Notes under the pieces: model-generated
The model's input: only the letters and a program-made list of their open reading frames with translations
Told to the model about the DNA's origin: nothing
The model's database searches: none
NCBI GenBank assembly: GCA_002812745.2
Contig: NCSJ02000197.1
Span: 17,535-81,534 of the forward strand
DNA length: 64,000 nt
From: Scytalidium lignicola
Lineage: Eukaryota; Ascomycota; Leotiomycetes
Direction: 5' to 3'
Shown here: positions 1 through 11,508 of the stretch, in pieces
How positions within the stretch are numbered: position 1 is the first letter of the stretch
Layout: the number at the start of each line of letters is the position of its first letter
Made by a program: the position numbers and the translations under genes

Positions 1-275
1 CGAAATTCTCTGGCATAAATGACTTCGTTGTGCACTTTGCTGAACGGCTTAAAAATAGCCTCAAGCCAGTCTAACACCTCTTTCAAACCGCGGTAAACAG
101 AATTTTTTTGATCATGGAAGATAATATTCGGGGCATAGAATTTAAGTAATGAGTCTTCAGAAAAATTTGTAGTATCAACATATTTAGTATATGCGTCAAG
201 GAATTGTTGAGCTGGAGTTTGAGGTCCTGATGCAGCCAATTCAGCCCCGGTAACTTCAATTGCTGTCAAAGACAT
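1..275 (-). CDS. NTF2/SnoaL-like protein, N-terminal part (runs off left edge)
   Basis: An open frame starts at an ATG at 275 (minus strand) and runs off the window, giving 91 residues without a stop. It begins MSLTAIEVTGAELAASG and continues with a helix followed by FYAPNIIFHDQ and a Y/R-rich segment. That layout is typical of the N-terminal half of SnoaL-like/NTF2-fold proteins, which are small cone-shaped barrels used as cyclases, isomerases or binding proteins. I infer the fold from the pattern only. No catalytic residue can be assigned, and whether the gene has introns beyond the edge is unknown. Confidence 0.6.
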   Translation of the reverse strand, partial: MSLTAIEVTGAELAASGPQTPAQQFLDAYTKYVDTTNFSEDSLLKFYAPNIIFHDQKNSVYRGLKEVLDWLEAIFKPFSKVHNEVIYAREF

Positions 276-1709
276 TATAAAACAATTCTCTTCAAACTTA
301 ATTCTATGGAAAGATAACTTGTTTAAAACAACATAAGGTATTTCAAGTGCTTTTATAGTGCTTGCTAGTCTTAAGTGCGGGTAACATTCAAGTAAAGCAA
401 CCGAGGTCACTCGGAATGATGATTAAACCAAAGAGCCGACTAAATCGTAATAGTAAAATCCCCCCAACTTCTATAACGAGCTAGCCATTTTCTACCTAAT
501 AACTACTATATTTAACTGATAACGTAATTCCAAGTCACACCGAGCTAAGTTAAATGCTTATAGACCATAAATGACTACTAATCCTACATTAGCCAATTCG
601 TGCATGATTAGCGGGACTAATCAACATTATCCGTATTAATAAACAAACTTATCCATAAAAAAATCCATTTCTAGATCAATATTACGAGTAAATTATATGT
701 ATTGGTAGCCCTACTACTTCATTAATCCATTTTATACTGAGAAGGATGGACTGAGGTTAATAACCGATGCACGAGAATATATCACCGGTAAAAGCGCAGT
801 TATCTCACTATTTATTACTATACAATGAGTATCCTGAACGCATTGTTAATTCGGACACAAAAGAGATGGTCCAAAAAAACAAGATAGATTGGCTTAAAAG
901 TTAAGTAAATGAAAGAAGGTTAAAACACAGTAAAATGAACAAAAGCCCCTATTTCTAGGTCAAGCAAAATGTCGAGCTTCCTTTCTCTTCATACAATCAC
1001 ATTCCTCCACTTACACCTTAAAAAGCCCATACAACGCTTTCTGGCCCCCATTTCTTCCGCTAAGCACATACACTTGGAGCTCAATGTACTGACATGTAGT
1101 GATGTCATCCGTCTGCAGTTTAAAGTATGAGTACAAACCTCAAAACCAATTTCAGACTTAATTATCACACCTCTACCAGGGCAAACAATAACTCAGACCC
1201 GTCGCATGCAAGACACTCTTGTACCGATAGTGTGAGCTTTGTAGGGATCTTTCCACCAATCATCACAGCTACAAATTCCATGTGCAACATAATTTATATC
1301 AATTCTTGCAAATATTACTCACGTTTACGGGAATTAAAGATAATTAAAAGAAATACCCCAGGCTAACTTTATTGTTGACTTTAAACTCAAACGGACCACT
1401 TATTATAGTATTACCCTATCGATCGTCGTAGAAGGTAGCACAGCCTTGATCATCTTGTAACATAAGATATTTGGGCACACATCTCTGACAGTTCAGTGGA
1501 GTTATAATAATCCCTAGTGTTACAGTAAGTGTACCTGGTCATGTTGAGAATATAGAAGTCTCTTCAAAAGATAGTCTTAATCATGTTTGTTCAGGTTGAA
1601 CAACGCTTCAACATTCAATCAATTTATTATGAACTTAATTTAAATACAAAGTTGGTTTTACTGTTAGGGGATTTTTTGGGATTAATATATCAATAAGTTC
1701 TAACTATAC
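276..1709. other. AT-rich intergenic region, no gene seen
   Basis: AT-rich spacer between the NTF2-like gene and the convergent end of the ankyrin gene. A 79-codon open frame at 1127-1366 (+) has no recognisable domain, signal peptide or splice context, and I regard it as chance. The first 200 bases probably hold the promoter of the minus-strand gene starting at 275. Confidence 0.5.
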
Positions 1710-2815
1710 CTAAGAAGCAAAAGTCTGAATTAACTCAGCGACATCTGCATGGCCCGCGTCTGCTGCTCTCTGTGCTGGAGTCTTTCCCCAACTGTCTTTG
1801 GTATCCTTATTTGCTCCTCTTTGAAGTAATAACTTTGCAGAATCTTTGTTCCCATGTTCTGCTGCGCTATGCAATGCGGTTCCGAACAGTGTTGCATGAC
1901 CATCCTTTGGATCTCTCCAATGCGTATTGCAGTCCATCCAATTGACATCCATACCACTGTCAAGGAGAATATCAACTATTCGAGCATTTGTTCCTGATGC
2001 AACTAGAAGTGCGTTACTTGTATTCATCTTGCTCGCATCGAATTTGGATACCAAATATCTCATAGTGTTGGGATCTAGGTTAATTGCAGCCCTGCAGAAG
2101 AATCTGTCCGAAACTACTAAATTGTGACTGAATAGGACTTCCAGTAACTCAATATGTGGTTGATCCGCTAATATAACTTGATTTGCCAATTCTGAGATGC
2201 CATGGTCAGGCCTTTTTTGTGGTGTAGACAGCCAACCAAGGTCTAAAAGCCTACTCCATATTTTTGGGTCGGGATTCTTCACTCCTGCTAGCCATATCGC
2301 TCTCTCCGTCGCTGCCATCAGTGTAACTGGATCATCGGTAAGAGTGAAGCAATAATCTAAAAGACTGATGTCTCGACGATCACAGGCAATACAAATCATA
2401 GCCGCGAGAATATTGTCATATATCCCGTTTGCCTTGAGCGATGCTAGGACTAATGGTGCTTGCTGTTTTGCGTCATCTAGAGTACCGTCCAAGCAGTTCA
2501 AAAGGAGACTTTTAACATGAGTCGCATCTAGATATTCGTTAAAAGCGAGGACTAGATAGGGGTTTGTGTTGGCAAGTTGTTGACAAGGCTCTTACCGTCG
2601 AGAAGTGTGAAGTTTGGTTCAAACATGCAGCTCTGAATAGCTGTACTCAATGAGTTGTATACATCATAATTGTGGGCATCTTCGGGATGTTGAGCTCCCA
2701 ATAAATGATCTAATAGACAATTGAGATATTCATCTGTGCTAAGCTGTCCATGAGAATGATACCATGATATCGCATCAAAACAAAAACGATCGCCTCTCGG
2801 TACATATGATGCCAT
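1710..2815 (-). CDS. Ankyrin repeat protein, 2 exons
   Basis: Two exons, 2596-2815 and 1710-2527, joined across a 68-base intron (GTAAGA..CTAG), give a 345-residue protein that closes in frame. I chose the ATG at 2815 (MASYVPRG) because the open frame upstream of it begins only with a TTG. The C-terminal third carries recognisable ankyrin repeats, for example TALHSAAEHGNKDSAKLLL and TPAQRAADAGHADVAELIQ. The N-terminal part (SWYHSHGQLSTDEYLNCLLD and onward) looks like degenerate repeats of the same helical type. No signal peptide or membrane segment is visible. Ankyrin repeats mediate protein-protein contacts, and the partner cannot be told. Such single-copy ankyrin proteins are common in expanded families of Pezizomycotina. 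Confidence 0.75.
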
Positions 2816-3652
2816 AGTCAAAACCTCTAGGAAAATGCGGGGATTTTTTCATGGAGGNAAAAAAATGTTTATATAGCCGTTTTCATGCGGGTGGTAGTAG
2901 GGCCTTGTGGATTCGAATGCCACAATGTTTTGTTATCCAATCACGCCAATGTAACGATACAGCTTGGTGGTGGTGCGTGTCAAGCTGTGTTAGGCAGGCT
3001 GTGCCGGGCGGTTTCATGTGTTTGTCTTATTTGGTGATGTTATCTTTAAAGCGGTGAGATTTTAAGGTTCTGGTACGATGAGGGCCTAGATTAAGTTTAC
3101 AGTACGCGCAATTGCCCAGTTTTTAATGTTTAACTCGAGATTTAATCCACGGACTTTGACCTAGCCACTCTGAGATGTAAGTGTGCTGGAATTGTTGCCA
3201 TTACCATTCGATATATGATGGAGATAGTTTATCTAGAAGTACTGCCATTTGGGCTCCAAGACAGGGTTGACTGATATAGGCAAAGTCAGTACAAGTGATT
3301 TTTGTTAAGAGATAAAGGAACTAGACCAAGTCTACACAGGATGTAGGATATTTATTAGCCTGTTGAACACGCAGTGATCTGGAGGCTTGGACCAAGGGAG
3401 ATATTTCAAACATATAAGTGGGGCCATTTAACAAACAGTACACTTTTCACAAAATTCCGATGCCAATATATAGTATGATCTTATCGGTCTTACCACTGGC
3501 GGATTAATGCATCTGGGCGTGAAGTCTAACTACACTTGCAGTAGGAGGAAGCGTATAATACAACTTGGGACACATGATAAACATCTACTCTTCTATTTGC
3601 ACAACAACCAACACCGCATTCCTGCTCTCCCCTCTTTTCTCCCAAACCCATC
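2816..3652. other. Intergenic region, no gene seen
   Basis: Divergent promoter space between the ankyrin gene (minus) and the 222-residue orphan (plus). A single ambiguous base lies at 2858 beside an A run. A pyrimidine-rich stretch (CTCTCCCCTCTTTTCTCCC) lies just before the ATG at 3653, which is common in fungal promoters. Nothing else is recognised. Confidence 0.4.
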
Positions 3653-4321
3653 ATGTCCCGACTTGATCACCTGGTGACACCAATTTCACCACGCGCACAA
3701 CGAGAATATCAGCGCTCAATCCGTAGAAACCTTCGTAGTTTATTCGAACCAACCTGGGGCTTCACTATCTTCCGTACAGCCTACACACCAGAGTCAGACA
3801 CCCAGTTTCCGTTGTTTCTGGCGAAACTTGATTTGTACGTCAAGTATTCCATTGATACGGATCTTAATCCAGATTTTCCCGGTAGTGATTCATCATTTGA
3901 TCCGGCACCAAACGAGGAGATGATGAGACGGTTCAAGAACGATGTCGTGGAAGACCATACATTAAACGGTGCAAGTGTAGATGAAGTCAGAGACGCATTC
4001 GCGAAATGGTTGAGAGGTAAAGAAGTCAATCTCGAAATAACTTACATTTATGCTCCTTATCGAGTGTGTATTATGGCCGATGAGGCCGTTCTAAATTCCG
4101 TCACGGCGAGGCTAGAGGACCTAAGTCAGAACACCGAGCTTGACACCGTATGGGTTAAGATGGTTGAGTACTCGGCTTCAGGGGAGGAAAAATGGCAAGG
4201 CTGGCTGAAAGTCGGATTGAGTGCCTTGTATTATTTCTGGTTTAATGTTTCTGGAGGTGACGAAGTCTGTGACATGTTCGAGTCTGCGGTAGAAGAAGGG
4301 AGCGACGTTTACACTGGCTGA
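3653..4321 (+). CDS. Conserved-looking hypothetical protein, single exon, 222 aa
   Basis: An uninterrupted frame of 222 residues starts at an ATG preceded by a CT-rich leader. The protein is acidic and Trp/Tyr-rich toward the C-terminus (KWQGWLKVGLSALYYFWF), with no signal peptide, no clear transmembrane helix and no motif I recognise. Length, codon use and the typical fungal leader make it a real gene rather than a chance frame. It sits alone between an ankyrin gene and the long unknown gene at 4942-8705. Function unknown. Confidence 0.65.
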   Translation: MSRLDHLVTPISPRAQREYQRSIRRNLRSLFEPTWGFTIFRTAYTPESDTQFPLFLAKLDLYVKYSIDTDLNPDFPGSDSSFDPAPNEEMMRRFKNDVVEDHTLNGASVDEVRDAFAKWLRGKEVNLEITYIYAPYRVCIMADEAVLNSVTARLEDLSQNTELDTVWVKMVEYSASGEEKWQGWLKVGLSALYYFWFNVSGGDEVCDMFESAVEEGSDVYTG

Positions 4322-4941
4322 GAAGTCGCAGTTCGTGCTTTTTGTTTGCATTCAATATCGTCAAACCTTATCTTGATTGATTTGTTGATTTACTGCGATC
4401 CTTATTAACATACTTATCCCTAAACGCTTGTAACTTGCTCTGTTCGAATGTATCTGAGCAAGCAAGCATTTTGTGATACGGTAGAGTACTCTGGTATATT
4501 TTCTTTCCTATTTCAATTGTCATGTAGGAGATGTCTTAAGAAAAGGTACCGACGTTATTTCAGCTGATCTTACATAAAATAAGTATGATGGGGGTACGGA
4601 TACTAAATGCGTATATATTAAACGGACGTTTAACCACCTAGATTCGTAGCTTGGGCATTTGAATCAGACATCTACAGTGATTACTCCAACTTGATGACAG
4701 TACAAATCAATGCCCTCTTGAGGGGTTAACTCTACAACTCAAATTCGATCATTAATAATGCAATATCTATATTTCCAAGAGAGAAACAAGCGCATACTAT
4801 ATCTAACCATCATAATCGAAAACGATAGAATCCAGTACTCTCATTCCCCTAGCCGCAGTAATCTACCTTACCCATTAAATTCAAATCAGTATATTTAAAC
4901 CAGTTACATCCTCCAAACATATCTATAAAATCGAAACCAAT
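4322..4941. other. Intergenic region between convergent genes
   Basis: AT-rich space between two convergent genes, expected to hold both 3' UTRs. No gene or repeat seen. Confidence 0.4.
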
Positions 4942-7900
4942 CTACTTTCGCTTTCTTCGCGGACGTTTTGGTTTCTGGACTTCAGTAGTAGTAGAAAGCT
5001 TCCGTTTCGCAACATTTGTTTTGCTCTCCTGCTTTGTATCCTGACCTTCCTGGTTCTCCTTAGCACTCACATTCTCAACTTCAGCGGCATTGCCATTTTC
5101 CCCTTCATTTGTCTTAAGCAAGGTGGCTGCCTTAGTTGAAGCTGTGACATCGCGGCTTCCGGATGCCTGTTGTAGCTCGGACGTCGGTGAGTCTTCTGGC
5201 TTGCTTAAAGATGCAGAATTAGGATCCTGAATATCATTATCATCTTCTTCTTCTCCTTCATCCTCCGCTGGTGGTTTATACGTTGGATCATCGTCGATTG
5301 ACTTTGACCTCCGAGGTGCAGGTTTCGTGGATTGGTTCCTTTCTTTTGGTCCATTCTTTGTTGCGGGTTTTGTGTTGGGATGAACGGCTCCACCCCCCAT
5401 TGGCCGTGCCATAGCCAGACAATCAAAAACATGCTTAGTCGCCATGTCTAGAGGCATACTTTCCAAGTCTTCGTCACATCTAGGACAAGCGTTTTCAAAT
5501 AAGGACCTTGCCCTGTTATACTCTGTGCCCATAGTTTCTAGCTCCGTATTGTGCATAATCAACTGTGTCCGAGTAGCGAGATTCTGGTTATTTTGAGCTC
5601 GCTCTTGTGTGTTATTTGTCGATGAAGGAGTAAGCCTCTCAAAGGTCCCTTTTAACTTAGCTACTTCGTCTCTAACATAACCTATCTCAATATTAGTTGA
5701 CGATATAATTTCAGAGAACATGAGGTACAAATTGTGTCAGAAGGACTGAGGAATATTCTCAAATCTCTTAAAAGAATGGGTAATCATAGTGAATCAAGAG
5801 AAAGCCCTGCAAATGATAAAATGAGAGGCTCAACATAACTCACATTTATAATGACGATCTACATGAGTTTTTCTTTCCACTGCTGTCATATGTATCCAAC
5901 GCGAGGTATTGCAAAGTGGACAGCCTTGGATAGCAGCCTCGATATCCCGATGAGCTTGGAAGTGACGCTCGACTTCTCGAAATTTGGATGTATCTAACGC
6001 GTCATCACAGAGTGGACAGCGAGTCATCCGTGCAAGTACAGTGCCACGTAAAATATCATTCTCATTGTGCAATGCTAAGATTTCAGTTGCGGCGAGTTGA
6101 TTTGTGTACACGAGTGGTGAACTCCCTACTTGAAGAGGATTCTCACTGGATGGCCCATGTATGGGGACTGCAGGAACAAAACCGGGCTCAATGACAGATA
6201 GTGATTCTGTGTGGGGTTTACTTTTAAGCTCTTCTAGTGTTTTGTTTGTCGCTATTTCTGTCCCATGTCCTGGCGCTTGTGTTATTTCTATGTCTGATGG
6301 ATCGACCAAACCGATATTAGCCGCCGGTGTAGCTTGGTATTCTTCAGGCACAGGTTGATCTGCCGGTACAGCTGATATCGGAGATCCAGGCATTTCCCCC
6401 TGCATAGGTTCATTTCCAGTTGCTTCTGTTTCTTCCAGGTTATTTGGTTTGAAAATATCATCCGGAGATGGTACAACTGCGAAAAGACATACAATTAGAT
6501 AATATAATTGTGAATCGCAAATCAAACTCACCGTATTTGCAAGTTGCCCTCCGTTTCACACGAAGCCTAGGACTCTGAACCCATCTGAGAACATTCTCCA
6601 TCCACTGCTGTTCCGTCGTCTCTTCCGTGATATAGAAGTACAGGCCTGTTTCAGGCTGTACAAGAGAGAATGAAAGATCAAGTTTGTCATCATAACCCTT
6701 CCAAAGCTTCTTAAGACAAGATCTGAATTCCTTCAATGTAGAACGATCATCATCATAATCGGTGATCCAGGGAATTGGGAGTACCGGGTCGTCGACATCG
6801 TAGATTCCAAATCTCTCGTAAATTAACCAAAATACCAAAGGCGCAAGATATTCTTCCTTCTTTCGTCCATCATAAAGTGTTTTGATGGCAATAATAGCTT
6901 CATACTGAGGGCCTTTCATGACAGATACGATTTGTGGGTTTCCTTTGATGCATAATTGCAACTTGAATGCGGTAATCGCTGCATTGCTGCATTGACGTTC
7001 AGAGATATCAATCATGCTCTGGTATATTTTCTCTTCGAACCCAGCTCCTATTTCTCCAACCGCGAAAACCTCACTGTCATTCGTACCAACAAGGCGGATA
7101 CCAGTTAGGTTATGATTGAGTTTTGGAGTCACCTGAACTTCGAGATTGATCGGTCTATCACTTTCATCTTCCTCCATCCCCTTGATGCAATTCCAGAGTT
7201 CCATAATGATGTCTGTTGCTGCCCAGCCCATTTTAATGCCGCCAATAGACACTGATCCGCATTTCAGATTATCGTTGAGGCCCAGGACACGCATAGCAGC
7301 TGAAAAGCTCTCCTGAAGTTGGTTTATGCCGTATTTAGGCTTCAGGTCCTCTGGGATGATCCAATAAACTACATCTGAGCTTTGAAGCAAATGCAGGTTG
7401 ACGATACTTCTCTTGCTATTAGGCTCCAGGGTCTGCATCTCTCGATGATTGGTACGGCGGATGAATATTTCATCACTGAAATGATGACTGATTTTCTCAA
7501 AAGCATTGTCAAATTTATGTCTTGACACAATGATTGTCTTGGCTGTTTTGTTACTATCGGCGTCTAACATGCCTATATCGACTGCAAATTCCCAATCACT
7601 TGGGATGTTCTCTTCACAGTCACAATAAGAAAGACGTAGAGACGCATCACGGAAAGATTGTTTAGTCCCGGAGATCTGGAGTTTGCCCGTGTACCCATAA
7701 AGTGTTATTTTACCTGCACCTCCTCGCATGCTAACACTAGGAATAGCTTGACTCATTGTATGTTCAGGTCTAGGATAGCTTGGACCAGCGGAGCTGTCTT
7801 GAGAACTAGTCGCTTGATTTTCATTCTTAGTGGTAGATTGATTGGGTATCCCAGGCCCACTGACTGTAGAGGATCGAGGGATACTATGTTGAATATATGG

Positions 7901-8705
7901 TGGTTCTAGTAGTGTCAGTCACAATCAGACTCCAAATCGGAATGCATAGGTACTAACTGTGCAATGTCTGGCCATATCTTCTCTCAGAGTAAGCATCCAA
8001 GAATTCCAAAGGGTTCCCAGCAACACCCATAGCCTCTAGATCTGCCTGGTCCCATAATCCCACCTCATCCTCCGGATCATGCTCTTCGGGGTCCGCTTTC
8101 CTGTTTGCAATATTGTTTATCGTGATCGGTTGGACAGGAAATCCAAAATGAATCATACTCAATTTCGTAGCCAAGTTATCTTTGCATCCGGCAAACTTCC
8201 CACCATCTTTCAAGAGATTTTTGTATTTCTGCGCATTCTGCCTCTGTACCCGGTATCGAAGACGACTATGATCACCCTCATATATAAGCAGGAATCTCTG
8301 AAATTCCTTAAATTCTCTCTCCAGTATATGCTGCACGGTGATATTTTGAGTCCGCAGAAGTTGAACAAATCTAGCACGTGTATTTTTCCACTTCGGATCT
8401 TCTGGTCCGAATTCAGCGTCCCACCCAAAGCTCTCTTTTCCATCATCTGTCACTTTGACTCCTTCTTCATCTCCGCCCGGTTTTGTCAATGCGTCGACTT
8501 GAACAGTCTCTTCTAGAACCAGCGAATGTCCTGCGGCAGTTTTAAGAACTGGGCTGTCTGCTCCAGGCCGTAGTTCAGTCGACTCGACATTTCCAGACAA
8601 AGCGACATTCTCAATTAACTCAGGAGGGTTTTCAGCATCATCATTAGAAATGTGGAACTGGGGCGAATTTTCCGGTGTTGACTCATTGTGCTGAGGTTCA
8701 TCCAT
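4942..8705 (-). CDS. Large unknown protein with C-terminal Cys/His zinc-finger-like pairs, 4 exons
   Basis: Four exons (7958-8705, 6532-7905, 5844-6476, 4942-5681) join in frame to 1164 residues. Introns 1 and 2 are 52 and 55 bases with clean GT..AG ends. Intron 3 (5682-5843, 162 bases, GTGAGT..ATAG) is the least certain; a shorter splice ending at CAG would terminate the protein after exon 3, leaving exon 4 as a separate gene. The N-terminus is acidic and disordered. The middle (about 250-710) is globular with mixed alpha/beta character and matches no family I know. Exon 3 holds CPLCDDAL..H..H and CPLCNTSRW..H..HYKC, and exon 4 holds CPRCDEDL..H..C, resembling C2HC/C2H2 zinc knuckles. The last residues (KPKRPRRKRK) are a probable nuclear localisation signal. 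I infer a nuclear, possibly nucleic-acid-binding protein. No function is assigned. Confidence 0.65.
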
Positions 8706-9607
8706 AGTCTGTGGTAACGATTCAAATTGAATAATGTAGTAGCGACGACGAGATAGTGAAAACCAAAAATGAGGAAAGGTATTGGAACAAGAGATCTAGA
8801 AACACTTTGAAAATATGTCCATATTTTTGTGAGATGCATGAGAAATTGTGGGAAATGTAAACGGAATTGCAAAGGATCGATAGGATTGCGTGGCCATGCT
8901 CATAGCAAACAAAGAAAAATGGCGGTAGTCCAGACTCGTCTTCACAGCCATGGATGGCTGCATCCAAAAATTACTAGCTGAACAAAGGAGGTGTGAAGGA
9001 TTCTCAACAATTAGGAGAAGCACCCAATTTAGATCAGGTAGGCTGGTGGGCTTGAAACAAAGAAAGGAATAAATTTGGCGCATCATGGTAGGACCAGCCT
9101 TTGTCTAGGAATCGCTCTGGGTTATCTTTCTTTGGGACAGACGGATCTTAGGGCATTTTCTTGTGTGGAGAGCTCATTCTTTGTCATGTTGATGTTGCAA
9201 GGGTAAATGAGAGAGGCTAAAACTTCGTGAAAGAGAAAAGCCCTGTTTTCCCTTGAAAGCTGGAAATCTCATCTGTTCACTGTCATACTGCCTCAAGCGT
9301 GCTGTTAAACAAAGTTTGTTACATGACCTAAGTAGGTTACGGAGCTAGAAGAGGATAGCAATCTACGATTCGTCCTACGAGGCAATAACGGACGGTCAAT
9401 ATGTAAATCATTGCAAAACACTAAGATTCACTTCATTCTATATGTGTTATTTAGCATGATTATTTTTATATGACAGAAACAGAGGAGAGTTTCTTCAAGA
9501 TGGAAAACGCCCACACGTTAATAATTACACCCATGAAGGTAGGATACAATGTTTACTCCCACAACATTACCCGTCATACCAGAAACACTTCGCCCACAAC
9601 CAAACAA
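8706..9607. other. Intergenic region upstream of the 4-exon gene
   Basis: Promoter and leader of the minus-strand gene starting at 8705, followed by the 3' flank of the transcription factor gene. Several short antisense frames here have no coding character. No repeat or RNA gene recognised. Confidence 0.4.
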
Positions 9608-10991
9608 TCATGTCGCAAGCCCACACCCAATCTTCGGATACTCCAATAACTCGAATATATCCCTATCATTAATACACTCTCTTTCGAGATACAAACAAAT
9701 AGCCTGACACTCTAGCCTCGCTCTCCTAGCAATCCACCAAAGACCTTCTATCACCATGGCATACCAGTAACTCAGCAACAGCAACGCGCGATGGTCTTTC
9801 TTCTGCATCAATATTTTGAATTCGGGCTGCATGTGACTCGCGAAGGACAAAAAGCGAATAACGGTAGATCTGTTGCGGGGAAGGTTAAGGAGGGTAGAAA
9901 TTCCATGGACTTCGGTGTAATAGGGATTATTATCTGCCGTCGAGTATTCGTCGAGCTCGAACACCGAAATAAAGGCTGGGAGCACACCTTCAGTGCCGCG
10001 ACTTGGTGGCTGAGGCAAACGGAATAGATCAGTAGTCCAGTCTCCTGAGACGGGGCGGAATAAACTTGTATCCCTAAGTGGATCCGTGAGTTGCCATATC
10101 ACGCTCTTGCTCTCACTCATCTTGAGCCATTCTAGGTCCGTTGATTCGGGTTTTTTCAGTGGCCATGCTTCTTCAGGCGTTGACGCCTCGATCGCAGATG
10201 ATACTACGGCACCGAGAAGAGCTGCACTTGCCCAGAGCGGGTCGCGGTCAGATTCTTCCAATGGGCCTGAGAGCTTTGCGCTGAATAAGGCAGTACCCCA
10301 AGACAGGTGGTAGCTCTCGATGAAAGACTGTTTGGAAGGAGAGGATGGTGATAGGTAGCGGTCATGAGCTGCAGTTATGGCTTGCACGATGTGCATTAGG
10401 TAAGGATGCTAAAAACGGTATGGTTAACTGGAGAGCTGTGTTCGCTAATGGGGTAAAGAGTTGCTTACAGCAAAGGCTAGCTGAGGCATAATTTTCTGAA
10501 ATAGCTGTGACCCATTTGGCGTCCCAACAGTCAAAACCGTCCTTACTTGGAATCTCTTGAATCGATCCAAGGAGCGAGCATCGAGTTCAATGATATGATC
10601 CTTGTCCCCTATGACGAATGGGTATGCATGTATACTCATAGGCAAGGAGGACCGATTGAATGGACGTGGCGGCTTCAGTGTAGGTTTCATTACTGTGTTC
10701 GTGGCTGGGGTATCAAACTCCAACACCTGATCCGGGCCGGTATGTAAATCTGGGGTCTTGGCGTTATAATTACAGGAAACTCTGAAAGCTACGCATCTCT
10801 GGCAGTCAGGTCTAGCTTCATCACACTCCAGGAAGTTAGCTGAGCACTTCAAATCCAGGTTGGGTGTATATTGCAGCCATACTCACCTTGATCCGACGAA
10901 GCTTGCAGTTGCGACAACCGCCTCTTGATTTTTTATGGGCTTTGCGTTTACGAGGAGCCTCTTCGCCCGAGGTCTGTTGAGGAGGCCCCAT
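9608..10991 (-). CDS. Zn2Cys6 fungal transcription factor, 3 exons
   Basis: Exons 10887-10991, 10469-10825 and 9608-10408 (introns of 61 and 60 bases) give 420 residues. The Zn(II)2Cys6 binuclear cluster spans the first intron: CRNCKLRRIK is encoded by exon 1 and CDEARPDCQRCVAFRVSC by exon 2, giving the C-x2-C-x6-C-x5-C-x2-C-x6-C spacing. It is preceded by a basic patch (PRKRKAHKKSR). The rest is a helical regulatory domain beginning AFAHPYLMHIVQAI..AHDRYL, the usual start of the fungal-specific transcription factor domain in the short UPC2-like subgroup. It is expected to bind CGG half-sites in the nucleus. Its targets cannot be read from the context. It ends 0.9 kb from the unknown gene at 4942-8705 and is transcribed in the same direction. 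Confidence 0.88.
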
Positions 10992-11508
10992 TGTATGATA
11001 AGCTGTATTTCTAAGTCCGTACGTACTTAATACGATAAGTGTTAGGTGAAAACTAGTTAAAGCACAGTAGATAGATAGGATAGGATACGAAAGAGAGTAA
11101 ATTTCAACGTAAAAAAGAATGCAGCAGCTCCATCACGGAAATATTAGTCTGTGATGTCAACAACTCGCCGCCTCCAAGTGCCAGACGCCTAGAATCGTCC
11201 ATTTTTGTGATTGGTCAAAATACTCTATGGCTGAGACACTAAGAATATACGCTAACCCTCTATCGTATTCATATTGATCTAGCCTATTTTGTATTAGTTT
11301 ATCACTACACAAGTGCTGAGTCACATGATGCTCCACCCGACGTCAGATCAAGCTCTGTCCACAAGTGATTATGATTATGTTATTATTATGTACAATACCA
11401 AAAAGCAAAACAAAATGAAACCTAAGTATACTCTCTATATATGTATCCGATATTCCCCGTATATATGCACACATCCCAATTTCATCATATACAAAAGTGT
11501 TGGGAACT
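10992..11508. other. Promoter/intergenic region
   Basis: Upstream region of the Zn2Cys6 gene and 3' flank of the ABC transporter. No gene seen. Confidence 0.4.

Noticed and set aside
2905..2925. GGATTCGAATGCC resembling a tRNA T-arm
   Set aside because: No matching acceptor stem, D-arm or B-box spacing could be found around it.
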